Source: Trichopria drosophilae
Taxonomy: Eukaryota; Arthropoda; Insecta; Hymenoptera; Diapriidae
Assembly: GCA_030407085.1 (NCBI GenBank)
Contig: CM059585.1
Location: 109,109,501 to 109,173,500, forward strand
Reading direction: 5' to 3'
DNA length: 64,000 nucleotides
Made by a program: the position numbers and the translations under genes
Shown: positions 1 through 12,715 of the stretch, piece after piece
How the letters are laid out: the number at the start of each line of letters is the position of its first letter
Numbering within the stretch: position 1 is the first letter of the stretch
Notes under the pieces: model-generated
Seen by the model: only the letters and a program-made list of their open reading frames with translations
What the model was told of the DNA's origin: nothing
Database searches by the model: none

Positions 1-1240
1 TGAATAAAAATCCTGTTTAATAACATCAACTTGCAAGTATTTTAATATATCATATTACAGTGATTAAATGTTTTACTTTCTTTATATTAAATTTTCGTAA
101 AAAAATCAAATAAACATTCTTAAAAGTCATAAAACATACTAAACTTGTTGGTAAATTCTTCCCAGAGTCTGATGAAACCACTTATTATAATCTAGAATAA
201 ATATTTGGTGTGTTTTTGGTTTATTATTTACCGTCATCCATCCACGTCGATCAAGGTATTGGAATAGCATTTATGAAAATTAACCGGGTGCAGGTGAGTA
301 GAATAAGAAAAAAAGTATTTGGTATTGGTTCTATCAAATTCTAAACAAGTAACTAATACCTGCCTCTCCTTAACAGATAAAATAAGCTTTGGTTTGATAA
401 TACATTTAAATAGTCCCACTTACTTTCATAATCCTTAATATCATTAGAAAGTTTGGTCTGTGAACATTTTTTAACAGAATTAAAAATCAGTTTTAACCAA
501 AGTGGGTCACTTGTACACGGGAGTGACACTCCCTATCTTTTCCTATGAATTTGTGTGTCACCCTAATTGAAGCTTGAGTACTCCCTAGGAACTAATCCGC
601 ACGCGGATCCTCTATAATTCGACAAATAATCGTGAAACCCGATTGGAATTTCGCAGTTCATCTTGACAGTCCTGACGTGTATGATGTAGGTTCAAGTATC
701 TTCGCAAATTAATTATGGAAGCATTAATCTCAAATATTTTTTAAACACGTTTTTAATTGCAACAAACTCAGTAACATCAGTTTTTCTATTGCTGAATAAA
801 TTTGTATACTTGTAGAGTTGCTGAAATATCGGTTTCTGATAATTTTCTAACCTATGAAAAACGTCTTTCTGATAGTTTAATGCAAACAAATTTTTAAATT
901 TAAAACAATTATTTGCAAATTAAATTCATCTGCATTATACAATACAATTAGGAAGTTAATGCATTTTCAGCTGTAGTGAAGAATCATCGACAACGAAACC
1001 TAATTCTGTTTACAGTAACAAATACAAATAAACCTAAACATCAACATACTGATTTTTTGGTGTTTGATCCATATAAAAACGGTGACAATAACTATTCAAC
1101 ACATGACTTTTGCAAGAATTCGACATTCGACAGTTTGACAATCGACTTTTATAAACGACCATTTCAATATAAACTTTTCACCACGTGAGAGTTTTCTCAT
1201 AAAACAACAAACGAAGCGGGTAAAAAAAATAGAACATGAC
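1..1240. other. AT-rich non-coding DNA, no gene seen
   Basis: Short open frames here (70 codons at most) have no recognisable domain and are of the size expected by chance in AT-rich DNA. A slightly GC-richer patch lies at about 500-700 and looks less degenerate than its surroundings. At 285-296 the string gtgcaggtgagt resembles a splice donor, but it has no pyrimidine tract and no coding frame that I trust. Confidence 0.6.
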
Positions 1241-1250
1241 GTAATGTAAC

Positions 1251-1428
1251 ATACCCTCACCTCGCCTAACCCATTTTAATCTCATTCAACCTAACCTAAC
1301 ACATGGATTTTTGCACAAACTTTTCATCGTTTTAGAACCTAACATAACCACTTCAACACTGCAGCACAGAATAAAACTGAGTTTATTAATATGTAAGGTA
1401 TCATAACCTACCCTAACTAACCCGCTGA
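1251..1428. repeat. Degenerate CCTAAC-rich patch
   Basis: Repeated cctaac, aacctaacctaac, cataacctaccctaac strings occur three times in under 200 bp. The 5-base CCTAA core equals the complement of the common insect telomere unit TTAGG. The arrangement is interrupted and degenerate, as in the interspersed CCTAA-rich patches common in hymenopteran genomes, so it is not a telomere. Confidence 0.6.
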
Positions 1429-1584
1429 TACAAAAATAGATAAATATATTAATGCGGTCAGAAAAGGGCTAATAATTGAGGGTCCGGATCGTAGAACTGG
1501 CCCTTTGAGATTTTAGTTGGCCCATGGATTTATTTTGCTATAACTAAGCAAATTTTCAAAATCTTGAATTGTAATTTTAACTGA

Positions 1585-1972
1585 GTACTTCTTATAGTAT
1601 TCTGAAAACAATAATGTAAAAGAAAAAACATTTTAAAAAATGATAACATTACTTTTTGCTTCTGATAAAGAATGGTTTACAGATTGATTGTTTCAATTGC
1701 TACTAGATCAATAATTTGATTACTAATGTATACCTTAGACAATGGTTTCTTATATTTTCTAGTTCGGATTCTCTTGAAACATGTATCAGATTCGTAATCA
1801 GTAACCCCGAAAATATAAATACTTATTGTCTAAGGAATACATTAGTGTCAAATTATTGATACAGAAACAATTGAAACAATCCATCTATCTAAATGAAACG
1901 CAAAAAGTTATGTTATATCATTTTAAAATATTTTCTCGTTTACATTATTATTCTCAGAATGCTATAAGTACA
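1585..1972. repeat. Large imperfect inverted repeat (hairpin)
   Basis: The left arm (about 1585-1760) and the right arm (about 1808-1972) are reverse complements over roughly 170 bp, with small indels. Matching blocks in order include gtacttnttatagnattctga, acaataatgtaaa, gattgtttcaattg, atcaataatttga, actaatgta and ccttagacaat. The loop is about 47 bp. A transcript would fold into a long hairpin. It is probably a foldback or MITE relic; no clear target-site duplication was seen. Confidence 0.75.
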
Positions 1973-1979
1973 CATAACA

Positions 1980-2560
1980 ATCGTGACTGACAAATAGTAA
2001 GATAAAAAATTGTTTACAAAAACTTCGAAAAATTCTCTCGAATGAACTAAATATTAAATCTATTACTTTTACTCATCAGCTGGAGATTGGGTTTGTGATT
2101 GTATATATCAATAATAGACATTTGATCCTTTTAATCAGTATAATTACATTCTTATAATTTTCATTTTCATTACTTTTTATCATGATGATACGTTTACGAA
2201 AGTAATTGGTTCAGAACAAACTCGTCCTCAATCCAAAGAAATTACATGGTTGTTTCCATTATTATATAATCGAAAACGTGTAAATAATTGTTGGGAAAAC
2301 AATTACCACCTATCAAAATCATTTTCCAATTCGACTGCAGCGTACAATGAGATATCATCTACGATTACAGCAACGACGATATACAATTACGTAATATACA
2401 CTGGAGATCGTATCGTTACATTTTTCCGCAGCTATCATCAGGCTTAAGTGAATCAAATAGTTATCTCATATTTTCACTCGGCTACAAGTGTCAGATTATA
2501 GTAATTTTTTACTTGGTTCGCCGCCAATCCATCAATAAGATCGAAAAGCCTCCATTAGTG
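1980..2560. other. AT-rich non-coding DNA
   Basis: No gene, RNA or repeat structure was recognised. The 65-codon frame at 2250-2447 is not supported by any motif. Confidence 0.5.
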
Positions 2561-3480
2561 CGACTCGAATCAGGAATTTCTCACAGCATAGTGGCTAATT
2601 AGACTTTTCTCGTTCTGCACCTATCTCCCGCGAAATAAAAAATCGAACATCCTCTAGGGGGCCCACGCGCGGTTAACGGGAAACTTCATTTCGCGCAAGT
2701 AATTATACGTAGGAGGAGGGTAACGGTAGTCCCGATCAAGACCGTTTTAAGACGAGGAGAAATGCGCCCTGATCTCCAGGTCGCTACGACGATGAACGAT
2801 CTTGTCGATGATCGTCGGTGGATATACTTTTGTACATAAGTCGACATTTGAATATGACGCTCTACTTCTCGACTAAGATGGTTCGATATGCACTATATGG
2901 ATCTCACGTGGAAGGATAAAGTTTCGGCGTAAGCAACTGATCTTGACAGGATCGTGGGTAGAATGGCAGGAAATACAAATAATACACCAAAAGATCGATC
3001 TGCATCGATACCAACATATTAAGCCGAGTCGACGGGTATAATTCCAAAACAAATTCTCATGGCAGAACTGAGACAGCATTGATTGACTTTTATCCTTTTT
3101 CTTTATGCATCAAGATCTTGGTACTTCAAGTAGATCTTTTGAGTAAATAGTAATAAAGTAGTGGAAAATTCGACAATCTGTTATTAGCAACGAGGGAGAG
3201 AACTAGGATTCGGACTGGGGAAAATAGAAGAAAGGTCGATACGAGATCTTAAAGTATATATGCTCGGGAACGAAGCCGAGTGGACATTCTCGAGTTGTTA
3301 GTCATCATCGAAGATTCCGATGCCTCTGTACGGTGCAATCTGGAGCGACTCGTTTCGTATCTATTCGCTGACAACTAGTCGCTGGTTTGAAACCTTGTTT
3401 ATTGGCTTATATTCAATTAGCCAGTTTGAAGTGACGTTTATCAGAACGAGGCAATCAAATTTAGAGTTTATCTCCACCAA
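2560..3480. other. GC-richer non-coding block, candidate regulatory
   Basis: Relative to the AT-rich flanks this block is GC-richer and has few homopolymer runs. It includes a CG-containing patch at 2630-2700 and ordered unique sequence to about 3400. All frames are broken by stops. It resembles conserved non-coding DNA in texture only; conservation cannot be tested from one sequence. Confidence 0.35.
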
Positions 3481-5245
3481 CAAAATTCATCTATAAATGC
3501 ATTTTTAATGAACGGGTAATTATTAAAAAATTCTGTCGAATTTAGATCAATGCGTTAACAATATTTTTCGAACTAATAAAAAGGTTCTCTGTAAAGTTTG
3601 TCTAAGAAAAAACAAGTTGCAGAATTCGTATACGGTTTCAGACCAAAATAATTAGTGTTATCACGGGTCAATACTTGCAGGAATCCCACGTACCCTTTCT
3701 AAGGAAACGCGAAAGAATTTGGCAAAATGACATGGAGGAATTCCGCGCACCTAACGCATACCTAAATTGCTAGTCATTTCAAGGATATCACCAATGTCTT
3801 GAGAAAGCCATTTAAAATTCACTAAATACAATAATAAAAAATAGCAATCTTTTAAAAGTAGAACCAAATGCTCAAATTTCCACATAATCGAAATGTCTGT
3901 ATCAGAAAGTTGGCCTCAAATCATTGCACAGAAATTAATGAATGACGCCCAGTGGGTCGAAAAAGAAAATTACGTTCAATTGCTACAATTCGAATTGCGG
4001 AATTCTGCTTCATAGAACCTTGTTCGTTGGTAAATGACCCAAATTTCCGCCTGGTAAGACACGTAGATAAATTGACTTCTCGCCCGTATGCGAAAAATCA
4101 CTGTGGCAGCTGCAAAAATGATACGTACCTGAACGATGCGATTAGGCGCATTTACGGCTCATTTCTGCGCATTTCTCGGCTGTGACTAATGGCTTTTCTT
4201 GCGCACTTTATTGTAGGTAATTTGTTACTGTAAATTTATGTGTTTATATGTACGACGCTGAACGTACTTAAATGAACATAAAAATTCAAGTAATGTATGT
4301 ATGGGTCGATTGAAATTTTTATGCAATTTCAGGAGTTTGTTCGACTATTAAGATTTGTTTCCTGCAGCGTTATTAAATATTTGTAGTTTTGTTGCAATTT
4401 AGATTGTTATATTCTACTCATTGTTTGCATTGAACCATATTAATATATATGTGTGTACTGAAGAGTGTAAGCGAAATAAGTAAAAATTTAACAGTTTCTT
4501 GTGGATATTTGTTTAAACAAAAAATTGTAGACTTTGTGATTCAAAACATAAGTAGTTGATAGTGTAAACGCGATTGTTTAAAACTTTGTACTTTTTTAAA
4601 TGTGGACCATGATCTCAAGCCTTTTTTTTAATAATAAACCAACTTATATTTAAACACTTATTGTATCGTTGACTTTCGAAGTGTAGTACTTAAATTCCTT
4701 GGTTATCGATTTAGGTATTAATATAAAACACCTACGGACTTGCCATTTTATGGGTTCATTTTGTTTGCCAGGTATTCGCAGACACGCCGTCATATTTTTA
4801 TTTTATCAGATCATCCATCAAACTCAATCTGTAAACTCCAAAATGTCCGTGAACTGGCACGTGCATCGGACACCTCCTGATCCCGTGGCATCTTTCTTTG
4901 AAGAAGGTCGTGCTTTGAAGGTCATACTATTTTGAATACATACAGATTTTGTCCAGATATAGTAGCAAATACCATGTGCTTTACGGAGAATTTAATATGT
5001 GCTACAATTCATCTGGGCGAAAAAACGACAAACTGATACTAAATAGTATTATTCTATCCTTCAAAAATAACAGCAAGCATAAAGAGTAGCTTCTTAATGA
5101 ATGCCACTAAAGGTGTTTGAAGAATTTCCATTGGTAATGTAAATTCCTAATAAAATAAAAACATTTAAAAAAATTCTTTTCGTTTCTTATTTCTTTCTAT
5201 ACTTATTATTCTCCTCCACATATATAGAGTTATAAACTTAATCTA
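3481..5245. other. AT-rich non-coding DNA
   Basis: Nothing recognised. The 77- and 78-codon frames at 3952-4185 and 4699-4935 show no domain. At 4770, tttgtttgccag followed by gtattc is a weak splice-like string. Confidence 0.5.
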
Positions 5246-6006
5246 CACTGAGAGAAATGTTTGTTTACAGTCAATGTGATAGATTCATAATAAAGCTAAC
5301 AGAATTTAGATTTTGATCTTAAGGCAAGCCCTGCTGAAGAGCACAACGTGGCCTCCTGGTGCGAAATGCATTTTAGCAATAGTTCCAAATATAAGTGCTA
5401 GAGGGATAACTTTTAATATTAAATCCAATAGTATGTGACTTATAATTTTTAAATATAAGTACCGAATGATTTATTGCGCTAGACGTGAACTGATATCCCA
5501 GTTACATCATATTTTCTTTGTTTACTTTTTTCACAATTAGTAAGAGGACCGTATTACCGAGAAAAACTCAATTGTTTATTAAAATAAGGTACTTTATCCT
5601 GAAGTTACCGTAATCTGAGATTCGGTTAAATTTGTTATGTTAATAGTTAGTACAAGAATTTTAAATATTAACGCCGGGATCATTACGTGCCATATTTACG
5701 CGTTTACAGTTTAACCGAAACAAAGGTAAACGAACCTACGCACAGTCATTCGATTTTCTGTGAATTTTTCGACACGTGTTGATATGCATGGTTCAAACGA
5801 CAGAATTTAATGTAAGATTTATTAATAATGTTAAAATATACGAGTTAATATACAATAACATTGCTGAGCTGCAGGAAAGTGTTGGTATTTTCATCTCAAA
5901 GTTAACTGTCGTTTTTGACTTTACAGTTACTGTTATAACCTTACAGTTAATATAAGAGCCTTAAAAATAGATTACAATAACTATTAGTAAATAATTTCTC
6001 CCAGTG
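5246..6006. mobile_element. TIR element, CACTGAGAG family, copy A
   Basis: The ends are inverted: the left starts CACTGAGAGAAAT and the right ends ATTTCTCCCAGTG. A TA dinucleotide lies outside each end (cTA|CACTG and CAGTG|TAgc), fitting a Tc1/mariner-type TA target site. No transposase frame is present, so it is non-autonomous. Relative to copy B (13621-14126) it carries about 260 extra bases at roughly 5325-5584. Distal blocks such as atatacgagttaatatacaa and gtcgtttttgactttacag are shared with copies C and D. Confidence 0.8.
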
Positions 6007-6225
6007 TAGCTTAAATTTTGTTTACATAATCGACTATATTAATTATTTTTTTAACATAACCAAACAGTTCTGGCGGCAGTACCCCTTTTTACATGTTCCT
6101 ATTAATTACAACAACAAAAAGTCTATAATGCAAATAAATACCGAATTAGTTTAGATTGTTTACTTTGATACCATTGAAATCTGTCCAATGAAATGTTAAA
6201 AAATAAATATAATAATTATTACGTG
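6007..6225. repeat. Flank shared with 14127-14925
   Basis: Sequence immediately right of copy A (agcttaaattttgttta, ggcggcagtacc, acatgttcctattaattaca and so on) recurs right of copy B, where it is split by an insertion. The left flanks of A and B differ. The repeat therefore extends past the TIR on one side only: either a composite element or a duplication with a left breakpoint at the TIR. Confidence 0.75.
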
Positions 6226-7472
6226 AACGAAAGGGAAGTACATTAAATTTTCTAGTTGACTCATGACATGGATTAATACTATAGTAATGTTATGGTTTCA
6301 TATAAAAGTTGAGAATTAAAATATTTTAAGAATATTCAACGACAAAGTTCTAGATGTCTTACCGGTTTCATAATAAAAATATTAGAATAAAAAATGTAGA
6401 TCCTGTTCTCGGGATATAGTTAACATATTTATATTTTAATCACCTACGTTTAAGAAAGTCGTAACTACATTTTATAATTATTTTTCATAGTTTTTATAAA
6501 AATAATTTAGTTTATATTTATTTGTATCGAGTTTTCGCCATTGCCATTATAATAAATAGGTAGGTTCTTCCCAACTTTTTACTTTAAATCATTTCAAATA
6601 TTTTGCGTATTAGGAAAGCAGCGAAGATACACTCCAACAGCTATTAAATTAGTTTAAAAACAGTACCCTTTGTAAATGGGATGTAATTTCATTTAAGTAT
6701 ACATCATTAATTGAAATTGTTCATTCTTAGCCGACGTTCTCTTGTAGTTTCAATTGATTCAATGGACGTAATTGTCAATCACTGTTGAGCACGAGTGAAT
6801 GAACGCAGCAAATGAATCTGAAGTGGTGTTTAACATTCCAATCTCAAATGTACCCAATTATTATTATTACTTTGTCGTAATAGGCTTGAAGTCCTCAAAG
6901 TTGTGTTAAAAAACAAGCAGCTTTATAATGGTTACGCTGTAATCGTGCGATAACTTCAAAAGATGATGCTGGTGAAATAGATATTCTTGGAGAACAATAT
7001 CTTCGACTTACTTGTCGGTTTTAATAACTTATCCAAATATTTTGTTTTCATTTAATATTTTTTGTGAAAATCCATAATTTTATTTCTGACAATAGGTTAA
7101 AAATATATATAATATTTTTTGGGTAAAGTGATACGCAGTCTTGAGTATGTACTATGATTCTATTAACACTTGGTGGCAATGGAATCCAATGACATCGCGC
7201 GATATCTTATATCCACAATAAAATAATAAGTATTTTAGATTATATAGCAAATAAAATCATCATTTTTAAATACAAAGTAGATGCCTTCGACCCGGGTGCC
7301 TACAATTTTGGCTAAATTCGTATTGCAGTTCCCTGACGAAAGGCTGATGCTTCCGGGAATATTCCCATTTTAAGACTGCCAGGAAAGAAGGCGGCAGAGG
7401 GTAGTTCTAGCATCGTTAGGTTCGAGTAGTTTCTATACATATATTGTAACAATATCTTGTTCCTTAAATAGG
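6226..7472. other. AT-rich non-coding DNA
   Basis: No gene was seen. A somewhat GC-richer, low-degeneracy patch lies at about 6720-6830, and another at 7280-7430 that includes cgacccgggtgcc. Confidence 0.45.
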
Positions 7473-7890
7473 GCCAATGAATGGACGGTTAAGCATTTTT
7501 CACACTTTGATCGATTGTAACTTTTGAATTCTTTTATGAAAATTTAATTATGATACCACCATTAGAATCGTTAGACTCTGCTCTTTATGCCCGTGTAGTT
7601 CAACCTTTGATTTTATTTAATTATTAACCTCGTCTTCATGCGTTTGTAAAAAAATCCGCTAAACCCCAATGAATAGACGGGTTAAATCAAATGGGAAGTT
7701 TTCAGTACCAGTTTTGGATGGCTTTAAAACTTTGCTTTGATTTTACGAAATAATAAACACTGGAAGATCAATAGTACTGTAAATATTGTTTTGAATGTTC
7801 AAAGAACATAAAAATATGTATTTTGTTGCATGTTGTGCATCATACATTCATAAGAAATAGAAATATGTAGAAAATCGTCCATTCATTGGC
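7473..7890. mobile_element. Putative MITE with GCCAATGAATGGACG ends
   Basis: The block starts GCCAATGAATGGACG and ends with the exact reverse complement CGTCCATTCATTGGC, 15 bp matching. A third, diverged internal copy, ccaatgaatagacgggtt, lies at about 7666-7683 in the same orientation as the left end. There is no coding frame. A target duplication was not clear. Confidence 0.6.
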
Positions 7891-8287
7891 ATATTCACCC
7901 CATACATATTAAAATTGAAAATGAGCATTTTCAAAACTTCGACCCCGACCGCAGATCAGCCGACGCACTGATAAATGAGCACGTCTTGTTCACACTGATG
8001 CTTAAAAAACGCGGTTTAGCCGAGTTTTTGACAGGTCGGGTTGCAGGAAATAAATTTTTTTATATGTGGGATACTTCGGTTTCCGTTTTTTACGGCATTA
8101 TCATTGATTTTACGAAGAAATGAATACAACCTTTTTTGTAGAGAATTCGATGTTCTATATTTTTTGTTTGAAATATTTTTTTGTACGATTTGTATTATTG
8201 TTGCTTTGGGTTCCTTAGGGCCTGAAACGTCGACATTTGATGAAAAACTATAGGGTAATTATTTGGCGGGAACTGACCAAATTCAAT

Positions 8288-8318
8288 ACTTCGCCAGACC
8301 TATGGTCTGGGTCGAAGT
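8288..8318. repeat. Small hairpin
   Basis: The arms acttcgccagacc and ggtctgggtcgaagt pair around a three-base loop (tat), with a 2-bp bulge. It is isolated in AT-rich DNA, with no downstream T-run or gene to make it a terminator. Confidence 0.5.
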
Positions 8319-8388
8319 AATATTTCTACTTTTAAAGAATGAATATATACATTTAAGTAGTTTATCAAGTAGGAGTATAAGAATATAA

Positions 8389-8829
8389 TGCAAAAATTCA
8401 ATGTTAAGATGGCGGTTATCCTAATTAGTTCATTACACTATTTTATCTAGTTATTTTATTACAGGATTTTGCATTAAACTGTTGTTATTTTTACTTCGGA
8501 TCCGAAATTTTTAAATTTAAAAATTCAATATCACACTCATATTTCGAGAGTTAATACAGTCCTTATAATTAATCTCCCTAAAGAATAATAAATTATTGCT
8601 TAGAAAGTGCGAGTACTAATATAAAAATGTTAATTTTGCAGAATACGGACCATTTAAAAAAAATGGTTTTAGTTTAATAATCATAAATTGTATCAAATGC
8701 CATAATGATGTAATATTAGAATAATAAAAACCTAGAAAACTACTATAAAGAAACGATGATCAAGTTATCCTATAAAACAGCATTTTGACGTTATTATGAA
8801 GCCGCCATCTTGAAATGAAATTTTTGCAA
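8389..8829. repeat. Inverted repeat pair around AAGATGGCGG
   Basis: The left arm, about 8389-8425, reads tgcaaaaattc...aagatggcgg...taat. The right arm, 8791-8829, is its imperfect reverse complement. About 365 bp separate them. It could be a TIR element or two opposed fragments of the dispersed ATGGCGG repeat found elsewhere in this window. Confidence 0.4.
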
Positions 8830-9440
8830 CATTAAATAAAGTGTAATAAAAATAACCCTCTTTTTGAGGTATTAAACAAAAATTGTTTTTTGTTTTGAAA
8901 CCATAGGAAAACCGACATTTTTAATTTCCAACCATGCTTTTGCCACCAGTATCTTAAAAAGTGACCTCCAAAACACAAGAGTTCATGTTGACATCAATCG
9001 CATGTAATTTATAAAATAATCTTTTATACATATAAATAATATTATCTATGATAACTAAACGTAAAAAAGTGACTGTGTATTATTAAAAATATTATGATGT
9101 AAAAATGTTTGATGAAGTCTACAGACTTGACTAATTAATGAATATTTGAAGACGTCTAAATATCTCCTTAAAAAGACTCAATAAACAAAAAAGATAATCA
9201 ATATTTCCACAATCGTTATGATGATTTGCTGGTGACATTAAAATCTTACAAATTACAACTGTCTTTAATAATTTGTCTGTTCTGGAATGGACTCCAATTG
9301 ACTCTAAACGGCATGCTTTATTTTTTACATTCTACGTATTTATTTATTAGAAAAAATGTTAACAGTAAAATATAAATGTTAAAATTAATAATATACCATT
9401 AACTATCATCATATTTAAAAAGCTAAACGTAATACGTGTC
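8830..9440. other. AT-rich non-coding DNA
   Basis: No feature was recognised. Confidence 0.45.
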
Positions 9441-9930
9441 AATACAAAAAATGTCATTGCAGAATGTCGGTTGTCATCCATCAAAATATATCAGCTGCGT
9501 GCCGTAAATGAACTGGTCCGATGAGCAGTTGGCCGTGTTCATCATGCTCACATTACACTTCCGCGGTTAATCGTCGCGTAATAAGTTTCTATACGATATT
9601 TCGAACAGGCGTTAATTAATTCCTCGAAGATTTGCAAACGATCTACTCCTAGATCTTGACGAGTTTTAGCATCGCGTTCCTGCATCCAGTCATCCGCGTC
9701 GTTGTCGTGCCCGCCCATTGATTTACGATACGAGCATCATCGAGTGATGATTAAAACTAGAGGATAGTATCGAGGGTTATATAATTTGCACTATCTTCTA
9801 TCTAACCATCCTCTACCATCCTAGAGCTAGATCCTGGAAGATGCTGCGCAATTTTCAAAACTTAGCTCGCGGTGTACGGCTTCTAGTAGCTGAAGCGATC
9901 GGTAGCAGCCATTTCTGCAGGAAGAATATT
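9441..9930. other. GC-richer non-coding block, candidate regulatory
   Basis: A compositionally distinct stretch of about 490 bp with stops in all frames. It contains the run of cgtcg-type strings at 9690-9715 and no simple repeats. It is candidate conserved non-coding DNA by texture only. Confidence 0.35.
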
Positions 9931-10208
9931 CAAAGAGATTTAAAAATTCTTAATATATAATTTCGCAACATAAATTAAAATATATGAAAATATAGGTTAA
10001 TGTTTTATTTAAATAATATTATTTGCTATACTATTTCGATTTTTAATTGATTTATACTCTCGAAAAAAAAAAGATGTTTTTATAAGGTACATTAAAATAT
10101 CGTAATTTTACTGAACATTTCGAACGGTATGTAGGGAATTTGTATATATGTAAACGATCGAATAAAAGAATTTCATAAAATATAGTAAACAATAAGTGTT
10201 TTCGAGGT

Positions 10209-10383
10209 GCGCTAGATGGCGACCTAATCCAAAGATAAAGTTGAGCTTTTATGTGCTTAAAGTTAGTATCTAATATGTGACAAATATATCGATTTGGGGA
10301 ACAGTTTCGTTTCTAATATTCGACGCTAATAATTTCACGAAAGCTTGCGCTACTTACTTTTCGATTTCAGCGCCATCTAGCGC
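10209..10383. promoter_or_regulatory. Convergent pair of CTCF-like motifs (possible MITE ends)
   Basis: GCGCTAGATGGCG at 10209-10221 and its exact reverse complement CGCCATCTAGCGC at 10371-10383 face each other. The right-hand site, read on the minus strand (ctagatggcgc), fits the published CTCF core SYAGRKGGCRC; the left fits except that its last base is A (ctagatggcga). The 13-bp inversion could instead be the ends of a small element of about 175 bp. Binding is inference. Confidence 0.4.
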
Positions 10384-11690
10384 CAAAAGGTGAAATTTAC
10401 GTATATTCAACATGCTCTTTTCGTAATATTATTAAGTATAGTAAGAATTATTTCGAGGAAACGAAATGATTAACTAAAGGAAACTATAATGAATAAATAA
10501 ATAATAGTAAATAATAAATAAAATTGAACACTTGCTCTGTATAAGGAGAATTTAAAAAATAAGTCTGGATGGTTAAATTTTTATATTTTTCGCACAGATT
10601 TGCAATCATTGAAAAGCAAACGGTTTGAAATAACACTTTTCTTTAACAAAATTCGACTCTGCGTCGTAAGTTTATACAAAGTATTCGATTATATTATTAG
10701 TATGTATTTAAATGCAAGTTACGAGAATAATAATAATATTTTACGAAGATACGAAATATTATTTATATAAAGGCCTTTGGCCTCGTCTTTTCCATTTTTA
10801 CCGCTTATCGGGCACATGGAGCAAACTCACCAATTACGGGCCTGAGGATACGAGATTGGAATTTCTTACGTAATGCCTTACCCGAAGTGTGCAAATTTCC
10901 AAATGTTTTAAAATTGCGTTCGAAGATAATTCGAAGGAAATTAGTATCGTCCTTAAAAAGGATTTTAAAAAGTATTCACACTAAATGTTATTTAATTTAA
11001 AGAGGGATTTCTGAATAGTCTCGATTCACTCATTGTGCCCGACCCAGGGATTCTAAGTGTTTCTGTAGACGATAAATAATATAACTTACGAATAAACCAT
11101 ACTTTATGTATTTTATTCTGAAACATATTTTTTGGTAATGAGAGTTTCGTTTTAATTCCAATTTTTGTACGAATAGCATTGTTGTATGGGGTTTTTTAAC
11201 AAAAAGTTGCAAGTTATTTCTAACTTTCGTAGTTATTGTTCCTACTACTTAGACCACACTTTGTCTAAAAAGTAATAAAACCTGATCTGACGAAGGGAAT
11301 GTTTATATAGGTGAAACCTATTCTAGTAAGTTTACAACCAATGATTCCGCTGAACATTTTTAGCAACATAAAAATCGTAACAATTGCGTATCTTTATAAC
11401 TAGTCATCTTCTACGGTAAGTAAATAGTTTATATTCTTTACATTTTGTTGAAATAATATTTCGTAAAATCATGCGATTATTGAAGAATAAGCGATCAATA
11501 TTTCTCCATGAAATATTTTGATCAGTTTTTGGGATAACTTGTAGGTAATGAAAAAAGCTTCAAAATCCGCGCTCGTATACATTACTCACTTCGCTGCGGT
11601 AAGAATTTCACTAAATGTGCTCAAAATGCGAAAAAAAAATTTGGTTAGTTTTTACTGTAACTTACTGTTACTATCATAACCCATAATTTT
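10384..11690. other. AT-rich non-coding DNA
   Basis: No gene was recognised. The palindromic string ggcctttggcc sits in a GC-richer patch at about 10770-10860. The 60-codon frame at 11030-11212 (minus) has no motif. Confidence 0.45.
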
Positions 11691-11699
11691 CCTTGACAC

Positions 11700-11860
11700 T
11701 TGTTATTCAGGGGTATTTTGGGTTGTTGATTACGAATCTGAAGTCAGATTCCGAAAATTCAAAAGGGCGGATTCAATATGGCAGATATCTCGATAAAAAT
11801 TCAAACTGATTAGGAATCTTATATCAGTTTTTGCATGTTCAAAATTACGGCACTTTATTA
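11700..11860 (+). repeat. Dispersed ATGGCGGATCC-family repeat fragment
   Basis: The order ggtattttgggttgttgatt, acgaatctgaagtcagat, aaaattcaaaagggcgga, ttcaatatggc is the typical layout of a repeat seen many times here (also about 26400-26560, 30660-30730, 40830-40880, 43980-44220, 51.8-58.6 kb, 56190-56360). Its class is unknown to me. Confidence 0.6.
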
Positions 11861-12715
11861 TTCATTGTTCTCCCGTAGAGCGCAGGACACCTCACTTTGT
11901 TGCTTGACAACAATGCTGCTCGTGGCAGGTTGTTAGAGCAATAGGAACACTCTCGTGATTATTTATAGAATATTTATACCAAACCTTTTTGTTTGTACCA
12001 AAAACTTCTTTGATTCTTCAGCTTCAAATCTATATTTTTAGTTTTTCGAGATATTTTACATGGTTAATTATTTTCGGATATCTATATATAGGAACAATAG
12101 AAAAGCATCTTTTATTTAAACTCACATTTCTCCCTCAAAAGTTAGAATAGAGCCCGACCTCCCTTATTGATTACTTCTGTAATTGATAAAACGAAAAAAA
12201 TGGCGTGTTTGATCCTCCGTAATTGAACATATAGTTCTCCTACCCTTATGCAGTGGTACCGACCATGTTGTCGCGCATTCCCTCCATTGTAAAAAGAGGA
12301 ATTGTACCGAATCTAGGGGATGATGAGAGAAGAACAATTACAGAGTTTTAACTTCCCCTCTAAAGCCACTGTACGGTCAACTGGGGAGTTCACAATATAA
12401 ATTACATCAGTTTCATTATTCTCCATAAAATTCAGAATTTTTCTTTTCATTCAAACGTAAAGCCTGTCCACATTTGCCAATACAGTAACAGAGTTAATCA
12501 TTTTTTGGTCCCACTCATTTTGTAGTTTAGACGAAAAAATTTTGATTGACATTTCAACATGAGGGATTGATTGCATTGTAGGGCTCGAAAAAACCGTTTG
12601 GTCTGTTAGACCCATCTTATTACTTTACAAGAGCCGAAAATACCTTCTTAGTCTAAGGGTTTAAATGTGTCAACTTGCAGCTCCGACAAAATTTGAATAT
12701 TTCCACGAACCGAAA

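Noticed and set aside
1251..1428. Telomere or true interstitial telomeric array
   Set aside because: The CCTAAC strings are interrupted and degenerate, and similar patches occur elsewhere in the window.
8041..8253. 70-codon hydrophobic frame resembling a membrane segment
   Set aside because: Phe/Ile/Leu-rich translations are the normal outcome of T-rich DNA; no gene context.
12250..12373. Possible small CAGTGGTACC...CCACTG element
   Set aside because: Only about 7 bp of inverted match at the ends and no supporting TA pair on both sides or second copy.
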